DNA of 64,000 nt from JBBWZH01 sp035544115 (GTDB taxonomy: Bacteria > Actinomycetota > Actinomycetes > Mycobacteriales > CADCTP01), in the NCBI GenBank assembly GCA_963714145.1, contig OY970235.1:3782001-3846000 (forward strand). Reading direction: 5' to 3'. The notes under the pieces were generated by a model. That model was not told the DNA's origin. It searched no databases and worked only from the letters and a program-made list of their open reading frames with translations. Within the stretch, counting starts at the first letter, position 1; each line of letters starts with the position of its first letter. Both the position numbers and the translations under genes were made by a program. Positions 1 to 8,793 of this stretch are shown in pieces.

Positions 1-403
1 GCTGCGGCTGGTGCTGCGCAAGGTGTTCACCCGGTCCCGGACCCAGTTCGCGCTGTTCGTCAAGGACCGCGAGGTCAGCCGGGCGGTCGCCAGTTCGCCG
101 GCCCGGGCCGCGCTGGCCGCGGCGCTGGCGGTCGCGGCGGTGCCGGCGCCGCTGCTGCTCGGCCCGGCCGCGGCGGTGCTCCCGGCGGGCCTGCTGGCGG
201 TCGCGCTGCGCTGCGACGCACCGCTCTACCGGGCCGCGCGACGCTACCGCGGCCGGGCCTTCGCGGTGTTCTGCATGGGGATGCACACGCTGGTCAACCT
301 GACGATCGCGGCCGGCTGCGCGGCCGGGCTGCTGCAGTGGTGGTCCTCGGCGGCCTACCGGACGCTGCACGACCCGGTGCCCCCGCCGACGGAGGCCGCA
401 TGA
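1..403 (+). CDS. GT2 family glycosyltransferase, C-terminal part (5' end outside window)
   Basis: Only the last ~133 codons are present; the reading frame is open from base 2. The visible part begins in a segment matching the complete GT2 paralogue downstream (LRLVLRKVFTRSRTQFALF here, LRVVLHKVFARSRIQFALF there) and continues with hydrophobic helices (AVPAPLLLGPAAAVLPAGLL and MGMHTLVNLTIAAGCAAGLL). The catalytic GT-A domain is therefore off the left edge and this is the membrane-associated C-terminus. It should transfer sugar from an activated donor to a lipid or glycan acceptor at the inner membrane face, by analogy with the family; substrate unknown. Its TGA overlaps the ATG of the next gene (ATGA), so it belongs to the operon that follows. 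Confidence 0.85.
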   Translation, partial: LRLVLRKVFTRSRTQFALFVKDREVSRAVASSPARAALAAALAVAAVPAPLLLGPAAAVLPAGLLAVALRCDAPLYRAARRYRGRAFAVFCMGMHTLVNLTIAAGCAAGLLQWWSSAAYRTLHDPVPPPTEAA

Positions 404-1728
404 ACCCGCCGCGGGCCGGCGGTCCGGTCACCGCACCCGCCGAACACCCGGCCGCCCCGGACGGACCAGCCGGCCCGGCTCGGCCGGACGGCCCGGAACA
501 GACAGGCGACCCGGGACAGCCGGACCGGCCGGCACAGTCGGACCGGCCGGAACCGTCGGACGGGCTGGCACAGCTGAACGGGCCGGGACAGTCGGACGGG
601 CCGGCACAGACAGGCGACCCGGAGGCCGGCGGGGTGGCGCCGGCAGGGCGGCCGCGGTTGCGGCGGCGGGCCCGGCTGCTGCTCGGGGTGAGCCTGGCGT
701 GGCTGCTGTACGTCCCGACGCACCTGCTGCTCAGCGGCCGGTGGTGGGTGTGGGCGATCCCGGACCTGCTCCCACCGCTGACGTTCCTCGCCGTGCCGCT
801 GCTGCTGCTCGCGGCGGCGCCGCTGGCCCGCCCGGCCGGCCGGTGGGTCGCGGCGGCGGCGGTGCTCACGCTGGTGCTGGGCGCCGGCCTGGCCGGGCTC
901 AACCCGCGCGCCCTGGTCGGCGGCGGGGACGGTCCGGCGCCGGCCGGGGCGCTGCGGGTGCTGTCCTGGAACACCGGCGTCTGGGACCACGGCGACGACC
1001 CGGACCACTTCTACGGCTTCCTGCGGGCCCAGCGCGCCGACGTCTACCTGCTGCAGGAGTACGAGCCGCCGCACAGCGGTGGCCGCGCCGGCGGCACCGC
1101 CGAGCAGCGGGCCGCCGAGGTGGCCGCCGACGTGGCCACGCTGCGCCGCAACTTTCCCGGCTTCTCGGTGATCGTCCGCGGCGAGCTGGTCACGCTGACC
1201 CGGCTGCCGATCGTGACCACCACCGCGCTGCCGGCCGAGCTTCCCGGCGCGGACTGGCGCACCGTCTACGAGCGGTCGAAGGCGCTGCGCACCGACGTCC
1301 GGGTGGGCGGCCGCACGGTGTCCATCTACAACGTCCACATCCCGATCCAGATCGGGCTCGGCCGCAGCGCGTTCAGCACCGCGACCAGGGACCGGTTCGC
1401 CGACCGCCGCCGGCAGTACCGGGCGCTGGCCGACGACATCGCCGGCAACCCGAACCCGGTGCTGGTCGCCGGGGACTTCAACACCAGCCCGTCGATGGGC
1501 GAACTGCGCACCCTGCGCGGGCGGCTGCGCGACGCGATCCGGGCCGACGGCGCGCTCATCCCGACGTCCTGGCCGGTGGGTGTGCCGGTGCTGCCGCGGC
1601 TGTGGCGGCTGGACTGGGCGCTGGCCACGCCGTCCGTGGCGGTGCACGAATACGCCCGGCTCGACCCGCAGGGGATGTCCGACCACCGCGCGGACCGGCT
1701 CACCATCTCGCTGCGGGACGCCGGATGA
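400..1728 (+). CDS. Membrane-anchored endonuclease/exonuclease/phosphatase (EEP) family protein, copy 1
   Basis: 442 aa from the ATG overlapping the previous stop. Residues ~1-85 are a Pro/Gly/Asp-rich low-complexity tail, then about three membrane helices (~90-170), then an extracytoplasmic EEP domain. Metal-site motifs are visible: SWNTG near 189, LQEY near 218, YNVHIPIQ near 310, GDFNTSP near 358, LDW near 409 and the terminal SDHRA near 427. The family are Mg-dependent phosphodiesterases or phosphatases; membrane versions beside glycosyltransferases may act on lipid or glycan phosphates, which is inference. A second copy lies at 3847-5061. The gene is followed by a flippase-like gene with ATGA overlap, so translation is coupled. 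Confidence 0.85.
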   Translation: MNPPRAGGPVTAPAEHPAAPDGPAGPARPDGPEQTGDPGQPDRPAQSDRPEPSDGLAQLNGPGQSDGPAQTGDPEAGGVAPAGRPRLRRRARLLLGVSLAWLLYVPTHLLLSGRWWVWAIPDLLPPLTFLAVPLLLLAAAPLARPAGRWVAAAAVLTLVLGAGLAGLNPRALVGGGDGPAPAGALRVLSWNTGVWDHGDDPDHFYGFLRAQRADVYLLQEYEPPHSGGRAGGTAEQRAAEVAADVATLRRNFPGFSVIVRGELVTLTRLPIVTTTALPAELPGADWRTVYERSKALRTDVRVGGRTVSIYNVHIPIQIGLGRSAFSTATRDRFADRRRQYRALADDIAGNPNPVLVAGDFNTSPSMGELRTLRGRLRDAIRADGALIPTSWPVGVPVLPRLWRLDWALATPSVAVHEYARLDPQGMSDHRADRLTISLRDAG

Positions 1729-2816
1729 CCGCCCGGCGGGCGCTGCGGATCGCCTGCTACCCGCTGGTGGTCGGGTTGCTCGGCTGGCAGGTGTGGCGGG
1801 TGCGGGCCGGCCTGGCCGACAGCCTGCGCACCGTCGGGCCGACCCGGGTCGCGGTCTGCATGGCGCTGACCTCGGTGGCCTGGATCCCCGGGTTCTTCTC
1901 CTGGCGGCTGGTGCTGGCCGGCCTCGGCACCCGGCTGCCGGTGCCGGTGGCGTACCGGATGCGGTTCCTCGCCATGCTCACCAACTACCTGCCCGGTGGC
2001 GTGTGGCCGGCCGTGGCGCTCGCTGTGCAGGCCCGGCAGCGCGGCCTGCCGCCGGCCCGGTTCGCCGGGTCGTTCGTGGTCGGGCACGCGCTCGCCGTCC
2101 TGGCCGGGCTGGTGGTCGGGTTGCTGGCGCTGCCGGTGCTGGTCCCCGGGCACCCGGCGTGGTGGCTGCTGGTGCCGGTGGTCGCCGCCGGCCTGGCACC
2201 GGTGCTCGCCCCCCGGCAGCTGGGAACGCTGCTCGGCTGGGCGCGCCGGCTGCTGCGGCGTGGCACCGGCCCGGTCCCGCTGCCCGACCGGCGGACCCTG
2301 GCCGGCGCGACCGGGGTGGCCGCCGCCGGCTGGCTGCTGGCCGGGCTGCACGTCGCCGTGCTCGCCGCCGCGTTCGGCGTCGGCACCGGGCGGGCGCTCG
2401 CGGTCGGGATCGGCGGGTTCGCGCTGTCCGTGGTGGCCGGCGGGGTCTCGTTCGTGTTGCCGCAGGGCCTGGGCGCGCGGGAGGTGGCGCTCGGGCTGGT
2501 CCTGAGCAGCGTGCTGACCGGGCCGGCCCTGGTGACGGTCGTCGCGCTGAGCCGGGTGGTGGTGACCGCGGGCGAGGCGCTCGGGATGGCGGCCGGGTTC
2601 GGCCTGCTGGTGCGGTACGGCCGGGCCGAGGCGGCGGCACCCGGCGCACCGGCCGGGGCCCAAGCCGGGGCTGGGGCCGAAGCCGGGGCTGGGGCCGAAG
2701 CCGGGGCTGGGGCCGAAGCCGAAGCCGGGGCCGCGGCCGCGGCTGGGGCTGGGGTCGGGGTCGGCACCGGGAGCGAAGCCGGGGCTGTGGTCGGGGTCGA
2801 CGGAAGGAGCGGCTGA
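1725..2816 (+). CDS. Flippase-like integral membrane protein (lysylphosphatidylglycerol synthase TM family), copy 1
   Basis: 363 aa. About eight hydrophobic segments and the motif RFLAMLTNYLPGGVWPAV near residue 80 place it in the UPF0104/LPG-synthase transmembrane family, which lacks the aminoacyl transferase domain here. Members often sit beside glycosyltransferases and are proposed to move lipid-linked intermediates; the role here is inferred from context. It keeps the conserved C-terminal PQGLGAREVALG segment. The last ~50 residues are an Ala/Gly/Glu tail encoded by an 18-bp tandem repeat (see repeat at 2658). The ATG overlaps the EEP stop, and its own TGA overlaps the ATG of the next GT2 (TGATG). 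A close paralogue is at 6026-7069. Confidence 0.85.
   Translation: MTARRALRIACYPLVVGLLGWQVWRVRAGLADSLRTVGPTRVAVCMALTSVAWIPGFFSWRLVLAGLGTRLPVPVAYRMRFLAMLTNYLPGGVWPAVALAVQARQRGLPPARFAGSFVVGHALAVLAGLVVGLLALPVLVPGHPAWWLLVPVVAAGLAPVLAPRQLGTLLGWARRLLRRGTGPVPLPDRRTLAGATGVAAAGWLLAGLHVAVLAAAFGVGTGRALAVGIGGFALSVVAGGVSFVLPQGLGAREVALGLVLSSVLTGPALVTVVALSRVVVTAGEALGMAAGFGLLVRYGRAEAAAPGAPAGAQAGAGAEAGAGAEAGAGAEAEAGAAAAAGAGVGVGTGSEAGAVVGVDGRSG
2658..2730 (+). repeat. 18-bp tandem repeat in the 3' end of the flippase gene
   Basis: About three to four copies of the unit gccggggctggggccgaa, degenerating into GGGGTCGGG-rich sequence. It encodes repeated AGAGAE steps and extends the cytoplasmic C-terminus without breaking the frame. 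The paralogue at 6026 lacks it, so the expansion happened after the duplication. Confidence 0.8.
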
Positions 2817-3850
2817 TGACCGCAGTGCCCGGACCGCGTCCGCTGGTCTCGGTGATCGTGCCGAACTACAACTACAGCCGGACCCTGCGACTCTGCCTCA
2901 CCGCACTGCGGAACCAGACCTACACCCCGCTGGAAATCCTGGTCGTGGACGACCGCAGCACCGACGACTCCGTCGCCGTGGCCGAATCGTTCGGGGTCAC
3001 CGTGCTACGACCGGAGACCAATGGCGGCGTCTCCCGGGCCCGCAACCTCGGCGCCGGCTACGCCACCGGCGAGATCCTCTTCTTCCTCGACTCCGATGTC
3101 GCGCTCGCCGCCGACGCCATCGCCAACGCCGTCACCGTCCTCGACTCCGACCCCGCGATCGGCGCCGTCTGCGGCAACTACGACCCCGAACCGCTCATCC
3201 GCGACAGCCTCGTCGAGGAGTACCGCAACTTCCAGCAGTACTACGTGCTGGAGGCGGCGGCCGGGCGGCTGACGCACTTCATCCACCCGGCGATCTTCGC
3301 GATCCGGGCGGACGTGTTCGCCGACATCGGGCCGTTCAACCCGAGGCTGCGGCGGACCGAGGGCGCCGACTACGGCCAGCGCCTCGGCGCGCGGTATGAC
3401 GTGCGGCTCTCCCCCACCGTCCGCGGCCGGCACGACAACGACCACACGCTGCGGGTGGTGCTGCACAAGGTGTTCGCCCGGTCCCGGATCCAGTTCGCCC
3501 TGTTCCGGCGGGAACGGCAGGTCGGCCAGGTGGCCGCCAGCTCCGGCGCGCGGGCCAGCCTGGCGACGCTGCTCGCGGTCAGCACGCTGCCCGCCCCGCT
3601 GCTGGTCGGTCCGCTCGGGGCGGTGCTGCCGGCCGGGCTGCTCGCCGCCGCCGTCCGGTACGACGCGCCGCTGTACCGGGCCGCGATCCGGTACCGCGGC
3701 GCCAGTTTCGGCGTGTTCTGTGTCGGCGTCCACCTGCTGGTCAACCTGGCGATCATCGGCGGGGTGCTGGCCGGCCTGCTGCTGTGGTCCACCTCGCGGC
3801 GGTACCGCCGGATGCACGACCCGGCGGCGGAGGGGCGGGACGCCAGGTGA
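2816..3850 (+). CDS. GT2 family glycosyltransferase with C-terminal membrane helices
   Basis: 344 aa. The N-terminal GT-A fold shows VSVIVPNYNYSRTL near residue 10, VVDDRSTDDS near 43, NGGVSRARN near 65 and the metal-binding DSD in FFLDSDVAL near 92. The C-terminal third has two or three hydrophobic helices, so the enzyme is membrane-bound. The family transfers a sugar from a nucleotide donor with inversion; donor and acceptor cannot be read. The start is the ATG in TGATGA, preceded by GGAAGGAG. It shares its whole C-terminal layout with the truncated gene at the left edge, so the two are paralogues within one operon. Confidence 0.88.
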   Translation: MTAVPGPRPLVSVIVPNYNYSRTLRLCLTALRNQTYTPLEILVVDDRSTDDSVAVAESFGVTVLRPETNGGVSRARNLGAGYATGEILFFLDSDVALAADAIANAVTVLDSDPAIGAVCGNYDPEPLIRDSLVEEYRNFQQYYVLEAAAGRLTHFIHPAIFAIRADVFADIGPFNPRLRRTEGADYGQRLGARYDVRLSPTVRGRHDNDHTLRVVLHKVFARSRIQFALFRRERQVGQVAASSGARASLATLLAVSTLPAPLLVGPLGAVLPAGLLAAAVRYDAPLYRAAIRYRGASFGVFCVGVHLLVNLAIIGGVLAGLLLWSTSRRYRRMHDPAAEGRDAR

Positions 3851-5061
3851 CCGCGGCCACCGAGCCCGGCGGCCACCCCGCCGCCACCCCGCCAGCCGAC
3901 CCGCCGCCAGCCGACCCGCCGGCGGCAGACCCGGCCCTGGACGGGACGGCCCCGGACGGGGCAGCCCGGGACGCGGGCGACCAGCCCGAGGTGACCGACC
4001 AGGCTGCCGGTAACGGCCGTCGCGGCTCGCGGCGCAGCCGGCTGCTGCTCGGCGTGAGCGCGGCCTGGCTGCTCTACCTCCTGGCCCACCTGCTGCTCAG
4101 CGGCCGGTGGTGGGTGTGGGCGATCCCGGACCTGCTGCCGCCGCAGGTCTTCCTCGCCGTGCCGCTGCTGCTGCTCGCGGCGGCGCCGCTGGCCCGGCCG
4201 GCCCGCCGCTGGGTGGTGGCGGCCGCGGTGGTCGCGCTGGTTCCCGGCCTCGGGCTGGCCGGCCTCAACCTGCGGGCGCTGGTCGGTGGCGGGGACGGCC
4301 CGGCACCGGCCACGGCGCTGCGGGTGCTGTCCTGGAACACCGGCGTGTGGGATCGCGACGACGATGCCGGCACCTTCTACGGCTTCCTGCTGGCCCAGCG
4401 CGCCGACGTCTACCTGCTGCAGGAGTACAAGCCGACCGAGACCGGCGGTGAGGTCGGCGAGCTGGCCCGGCTGCACCGCGCGTTCCCCGGCTACTCGATC
4501 GTCACCCGCGGCGAGCTGGTCACGCTGTCCCGGCTGCCGATCGTCGGCACCCGGGCGCTGCCCGCCGAGCCGCCGGCCGGCGCCGACTGGCACGCGATCA
4601 ACGCGCAGGTCAAGTCGCTGCGCACGGACCTGCGGGTCGGCGGCCGGACGCTGTCGGTCTACAACGTCCACATCCCGATCCAGATCGGCCTCGGCCGCAG
4701 CGCGTTCAGCACCGCCACCCGGGACCGCTTCAACGACCGCCGGACCCAGTACCGGGCACTGCGCGCCGACGTGGCCGGCAACCCCAACCCGATGCTGGTC
4801 GGCGGGGACTTCAACACCAGCCCGGTGATGGGCGAGCTGCGGTCGCTGCGCGGCCGGCTGCAGGACGCGATCCGGGCCGATGGCGCGGTCTACCCCACCA
4901 CGTGGCCGGCGCGGGTGCTGCCCCGGCTCTGGCGGCTGGACTGGATGTTGATCACGCCGTCGGTCGGCGTGCACGGGTACACCCGGCTCGACCCGGGCGG
5001 CCTGTCCGACCACCGGGCGACCCGGCTGCTGATCTCGCTGCGGGACGGAAGGAGCGGCTGA
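3847..5061 (+). CDS. Membrane-anchored endonuclease/exonuclease/phosphatase (EEP) family protein, copy 2
   Basis: 404 aa from a GTG overlapping the preceding TGA (GTGA). Layout as in copy 1: a Pro/Ala/Asp-rich N-terminus (~1-55), three membrane helices (~60-145), then the EEP domain with SWNTG near 162, LQEY near 190, YNVHIPIQIGLGRSAFSTAT near 275, GDFNTSP near 320 and SDHRA near 388. The catalytic region is very close to copy 1, and the main difference is a shorter insert after LQEY. Paralogous position and neighbours (GT2 before, flippase after with an epimerase in between) argue for tandem duplication of a gene set. Substrate unknown. Confidence 0.87.
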   Translation: MTAATEPGGHPAATPPADPPPADPPAADPALDGTAPDGAARDAGDQPEVTDQAAGNGRRGSRRSRLLLGVSAAWLLYLLAHLLLSGRWWVWAIPDLLPPQVFLAVPLLLLAAAPLARPARRWVVAAAVVALVPGLGLAGLNLRALVGGGDGPAPATALRVLSWNTGVWDRDDDAGTFYGFLLAQRADVYLLQEYKPTETGGEVGELARLHRAFPGYSIVTRGELVTLSRLPIVGTRALPAEPPAGADWHAINAQVKSLRTDLRVGGRTLSVYNVHIPIQIGLGRSAFSTATRDRFNDRRTQYRALRADVAGNPNPMLVGGDFNTSPVMGELRSLRGRLQDAIRADGAVYPTTWPARVLPRLWRLDWMLITPSVGVHGYTRLDPGGLSDHRATRLLISLRDGRSG

Positions 5062-6029
5062 TGACGGGTCGGCGGCGTGCGGTGGTGACCGGTGGTGCCG
5101 GTTTCCTCGGGTCGCACCTGTGCGAACGGCTGCTGCTGGACGGCTTCGCCGTGGTCTGCCTGGACAACTTCCTCACCGGGACGCCCGCGAACGTGGCCGG
5201 CCTGGCCGACCTCGGCCCGTTCCAGCTGGTCCGCGCGGACATCACCGAGTACGTGCATGTCGGCGGCGGCGTCGACCTGGTGCTGCACTTCGCCTCGCCG
5301 GCGTCCCCGGTCGACTACCTCAAGCTGCCGATCGAGACGCTGAAGGTGGGCGCGGTCGGCACGCTGCACGCGCTGGGGCTGGCCCGGGAGAAGGGTGCCC
5401 GGTTCGTGCTGGCGTCCACCTCGGAGGTGTACGGCGACCCGCAGGTGCACCCGCAGCCGGAGTCGTACTGGGGGCACGTGAACCCGGTCGGCCCGCGCGG
5501 GGTGTACGACGAGGCGAAGCGGTTCGCCGAGGCGCTGGTGATGGCCTACCGCGGCAGCCACCGGCTGGACACCGGCATCGTGCGGATCTTCAACACGTTC
5601 GGACCGCGGATGCGCCCGGACGACGGCCGCGCCATCCCGACGTTCATCCAGCAGGTGCTGACCGGTCAACCGCTGACCGTCGCCGGGGACGGCAGCCAGA
5701 CCCGGTCGGTCTGCTACGTCGACGACCTCGTCGACGGCGTCCTGCGGCTGGCCGACTCCGGGCTCGCCGGCCCGGTGAACCTCGGCAACCCCGAGGAGAT
5801 CTCCGTGCTCGACCTGGCGCTGCGGATCCGCGACCTGGCCGGCGCCACCGTGCCGGTCGAGTTCGTCCCCCGGCCGCAGGACGATCCGACCGTCCGCCAG
5901 CCGGACATCACGCTGGCCCGGACCCGGCTCGGCTGGGAGCCGACCGTGCCGCCGGCCGAGGGCCTGATGAGGACCATCGCCTGGGCCCGGGACGCGCTCG
6001 GGGCCGGCAGTCCGGCGGGCGCCCGGTGA
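5061..6029 (+). CDS. NAD-dependent sugar epimerase/dehydratase, UDP-glucuronate decarboxylase-like
   Basis: 322 aa, usual size for the extended SDR family. The Rossmann motif GGAGFLGSH is at residues 11-19; the catalytic Ser region (ASTSEVYGD) and the Tyr-x-x-x-Lys triad (YDEAK) follow. HFASPASPVDYLKLPIETLK and the RIFNTFGPRM segment are typical of UDP-glucuronate decarboxylases (UDP-xylose synthases), distinguishing it from plain dTDP-glucose dehydratases, though the exact substrate is inferred. It would provide a nucleotide sugar, perhaps UDP-xylose, to the glycosyltransferases of the operon. The ATG lies in TGATGA, and the 20-base junction matches that at 2801-2820. A GTG-starting flippase gene overlaps its stop. 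Confidence 0.85.
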   Translation: MTGRRRAVVTGGAGFLGSHLCERLLLDGFAVVCLDNFLTGTPANVAGLADLGPFQLVRADITEYVHVGGGVDLVLHFASPASPVDYLKLPIETLKVGAVGTLHALGLAREKGARFVLASTSEVYGDPQVHPQPESYWGHVNPVGPRGVYDEAKRFAEALVMAYRGSHRLDTGIVRIFNTFGPRMRPDDGRAIPTFIQQVLTGQPLTVAGDGSQTRSVCYVDDLVDGVLRLADSGLAGPVNLGNPEEISVLDLALRIRDLAGATVPVEFVPRPQDDPTVRQPDITLARTRLGWEPTVPPAEGLMRTIAWARDALGAGSPAGAR

Positions 6030-7069
6030 TCACCCGCCGCGGGCTGTTCGCGGCGCTGCGGATCGGCGGCTACCTGCTGATCTTCGGGTTCCTCGGCTGG
6101 CAGGTCTGGCGGGTCCGGGCCGGGCTGGCCGGGAGCCTGCGGACGGTGGGCGGCACCCGGATCGCGGTCGCGGTCGCGGTGACCTCCCTCGCCTGGGTGC
6201 CCAGCTTCCTGGCCTGGCACCTGGTGCTCGCCGGGCTCGGCACCCGGCTGCCGCTCGCCGAGTCCTACCGGCTGCGGTTCCTGGCCATGCTCACCAACTA
6301 CCTGCCCGGCGGTGTCTGGCCGGCGGTGGCGCTGGCCGTCCAGGCGAAGCAGCGGGGCCACCCGCCGGGCCGGTTCGCCGCCGCGTTCATCGGCACCCAG
6401 CTGCTCACCCTGCTGGTCGGGCTGGTGGTCGGGCTGCTCGCGCTCCCGGTGCTGGTCACCGCGAACGCGGTGTGGTGGCTGCTGGTCCCCGCGGCCGTGC
6501 TCGGGCTGACCCCGGTCGCCGCGCCCGGCCTGCTGCGCGCGCTGCTCGGCGGTGTCCAGCGGCTGCTGCGGCGCGGCGGTACCCCGGTGCTGCTGCCGGA
6601 CCGGCGCACCCTGACCGTCGCAAGTGGACTCGCCGGCGCCGGCTGGCTGCTCGGCGGCGCGCACGTGGCGATTCTCGCCGCCGCGTTCGGCACCGACGCC
6701 TGGACCGCCGCCGCGATCGGCATCGGCGGCTTCGCGCTCTCGGTCGCGGCCGGCGCCGCGGCGCTGGTGCTGCCGCGCGGGCTGGGCGCCCGGGAGGTCG
6801 CGCTCGGCCTCGTACTGGCCACCCTGCTGTCCGGGCCCGCGCTGGTCACGGTCGTGGCGCTGAGCCGGGCCGTGATCACCGCCGCGGACGCGGTCAGCAC
6901 CGTCGTCGGCTTCGCGGTGCTGTTCTGGCAGCGCCGCTCGGCCGCCCGGGCGGTGCCGGCCACCGGCCCGGGCCCGGACCGGACCGGCCGCGCCGGCACC
7001 GTCAGTTGGGTCAACGGGGCCACCGGCCGGCCGGTCGCGGCAGCCGTGACCGAGGAGGAGCCGTGTTGA
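6026..7069 (+). CDS. Flippase-like integral membrane protein (lysylphosphatidylglycerol synthase TM family), copy 2
   Basis: 347 aa from GTG in GTGA overlap with the epimerase stop. It has the same membrane topology as the copy at 1725, including RFLAMLTNYLPGGVWPAV and the C-terminal PRGLGAREVALGLVL segment, but a different short polar tail rather than an AGAE repeat. Probably moves or anchors a lipid-linked glycan intermediate; this is inferred from position among glycosyltransferases. The next gene follows with a strong GAGGAGGAG site inside the end of this gene. Confidence 0.84.
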   Translation: MITRRGLFAALRIGGYLLIFGFLGWQVWRVRAGLAGSLRTVGGTRIAVAVAVTSLAWVPSFLAWHLVLAGLGTRLPLAESYRLRFLAMLTNYLPGGVWPAVALAVQAKQRGHPPGRFAAAFIGTQLLTLLVGLVVGLLALPVLVTANAVWWLLVPAAVLGLTPVAAPGLLRALLGGVQRLLRRGGTPVLLPDRRTLTVASGLAGAGWLLGGAHVAILAAAFGTDAWTAAAIGIGGFALSVAAGAAALVLPRGLGAREVALGLVLATLLSGPALVTVVALSRAVITAADAVSTVVGFAVLFWQRRSAARAVPATGPGPDRTGRAGTVSWVNGATGRPVAAAVTEEEPC

Positions 7070-8793
7070 ACCTGGCCGTCCGCGAGCGCCTGCCGGTGCC
7101 GTCCCGGCTGGCGGCCCCGGGTGCCGTCCGGCTGGCCGGCGCCGTCGCGCTGCTCGCCGCGCTGCCCCGGGTGCTTACCGCCGGTCATTTCCGCACCTGG
7201 GACGAGACGCTCTGGATGGCCCGGTCGGTGCGGTTCTCCGGCGCGGTCGCGGCCGGCAACCCGGTCGACGCCTCCGCGTCCGCGGGCTGGGACCTGGTCA
7301 CCATGCCCGGCGTGACGACGATGTGGATCGGCTCGGTGGCGCGCGCCGTCTGGTCCGGCGGGCGGCACCTGGGGCTGTGGGCCCGGGGCGCGGGCGCCAC
7401 CTTCGACTCCAGCCGGTCCGGGCTGGCGCTGGCCCAGCTCGGCGTCGCGCTGGTCACCGCGGCGCTGATCGGGGTGCTGGTGCTGCTGGTCGCGGCGTGG
7501 GCCGGCCAGCTGGCGGCCGGGGTCGCCGGGGTGCTGCTGGCGACCGAACCGTTCCTGGTCGCGCACGGCGCCGTGCTGCACACCGACGAGTTGATGACGT
7601 TCGCCGGGGTGGCCGCGCTGCTGGCCGCCGCCCTGGTCCTCGGCGTCCCGGGACCGACGCCGTGGCTGGGCAGCCGGCGGCTGGCCGCGGCGTCCGGGGC
7701 GCTGTTCGGGTTCGCCTGGCTGACCAAGGTGTCGGCGGTGTTCTTCCTCCCGGGCCTGGCCGCGCTGGCCGGCTGGGCGGCGCTGCGGGCGTACCGCGGC
7801 CGGGGCGCCGGCACCGGTCCACGCGAACCGCTCCGGGCGCTGCGCCGGCCGGCGGCCGGTTGGCTGGCGGCCGCCGGCGGGGTGGTCCTGGTCGGCTACC
7901 CGGCGCTGTGGCTGGCGCCGCCGCTGTCCGAGCTGGCGGTGGCGACCCTGTCGCTCGGCATCGGCGCCAAGGGGCAGACCCAGTTCTTCCTCGGCTCCAT
8001 CACGCAGACGCCCGGGCCGCTGTTCTACCTGGTCGCGATCCCGTTCCGGATGACCCCGGTGTTCCTGGCCGCTGCCGTGGCCGCCCTGGTCGCGGTCTGC
8101 TGGCGGCGGTCGGCGCGCGGTTACGCGGCGGTGCTGGCCTGCGTGGCGGGCCCGCCGCTGGCCGTCGTGAGCGTGGCGCCCAAGCAGTTCGACCGGTACG
8201 CGCTGCCGGCCCTCGTGGTGGCCGCGATCGCGGTCGGGATCGCCGCCGGGCCGGTGGTCGCGGTGGCCCGGCGCCGGTGGGGCACGGCGGCACCGGCGAT
8301 CGCGGCCGGCCTGGCCACGGTCGCGCTGGCCGCGTACTCGGTGGCGGTCGCGCCGTGGGGGCTGGCGTACTTCAACCCGGCACTCGGCGGCGGCGCCGTG
8401 GCCGAGCACAAGCTGCTGATCGGCTGGGGCGAGGGGCTGGAGCAGGCCGGCGCGCTCATCCGGCAACGCGAGGCCGGCCGCTGCGACACCGTACGGATCC
8501 ACTCCTTCTACGTGCCGGCCGCGTTTGAGTGCGGGTCGCTGGTGAGCATGGCGGTCGGTCCGGACGCCGACGAGCTGGCCGCGGCGGCCGGGGCGACGTA
8601 CGTCGTGCTGTACGTGAGCGACCGGCAGACCCGGCCGGCGACGTACCTGGACGAGCTGGTTCGCGGCCGGCCGCTGCTCGGCACCGTCACGGTGCGGGGC
8701 ATCCGGTACGCGGACGTGTACGGCCCGCGCGACGGGCCACCGGGAACCGCGGCCGACAACCGGCCGCACGGACTGCTGCGGGAGCCACGATGA
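7063..8793 (+). CDS. Integral membrane glycosyltransferase, GT-C type (ArnT/PMT-like)
   Basis: 576 aa. GTG start chosen because GAGGAGGAG lies just upstream (7052-7060); it overlaps the previous gene by 7 bases. About ten to twelve hydrophobic segments. Two acidic pairs in the expected loops, TWDETLW (D47-E48) and HTDELMTF (D175-E176), match the DE motifs of polyprenyl-phosphate-sugar-dependent GT-C enzymes. The C-terminal ~150 residues form a soluble extracytoplasmic part. It would use a polyprenyl-phosphate sugar, plausibly made by the next gene, to glycosylate an extracytoplasmic acceptor. Stop and next start overlap (ATGA). Confidence 0.8.
   Translation: MLNLAVRERLPVPSRLAAPGAVRLAGAVALLAALPRVLTAGHFRTWDETLWMARSVRFSGAVAAGNPVDASASAGWDLVTMPGVTTMWIGSVARAVWSGGRHLGLWARGAGATFDSSRSGLALAQLGVALVTAALIGVLVLLVAAWAGQLAAGVAGVLLATEPFLVAHGAVLHTDELMTFAGVAALLAAALVLGVPGPTPWLGSRRLAAASGALFGFAWLTKVSAVFFLPGLAALAGWAALRAYRGRGAGTGPREPLRALRRPAAGWLAAAGGVVLVGYPALWLAPPLSELAVATLSLGIGAKGQTQFFLGSITQTPGPLFYLVAIPFRMTPVFLAAAVAALVAVCWRRSARGYAAVLACVAGPPLAVVSVAPKQFDRYALPALVVAAIAVGIAAGPVVAVARRRWGTAAPAIAAGLATVALAAYSVAVAPWGLAYFNPALGGGAVAEHKLLIGWGEGLEQAGALIRQREAGRCDTVRIHSFYVPAAFECGSLVSMAVGPDADELAAAAGATYVVLYVSDRQTRPATYLDELVRGRPLLGTVTVRGIRYADVYGPRDGPPGTAADNRPHGLLREPR

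Noticed and set aside
355..1686. Long minus-strand open frames antisense to the operon at 0-10 kb and to the NRPS/PKS genes, some exceeding 1000 codons
   Set aside because: They mirror the codon pattern of very GC-rich genes, have Arg/Gly/Pro-rich products without family motifs, and lie wholly opposite well-supported genes.
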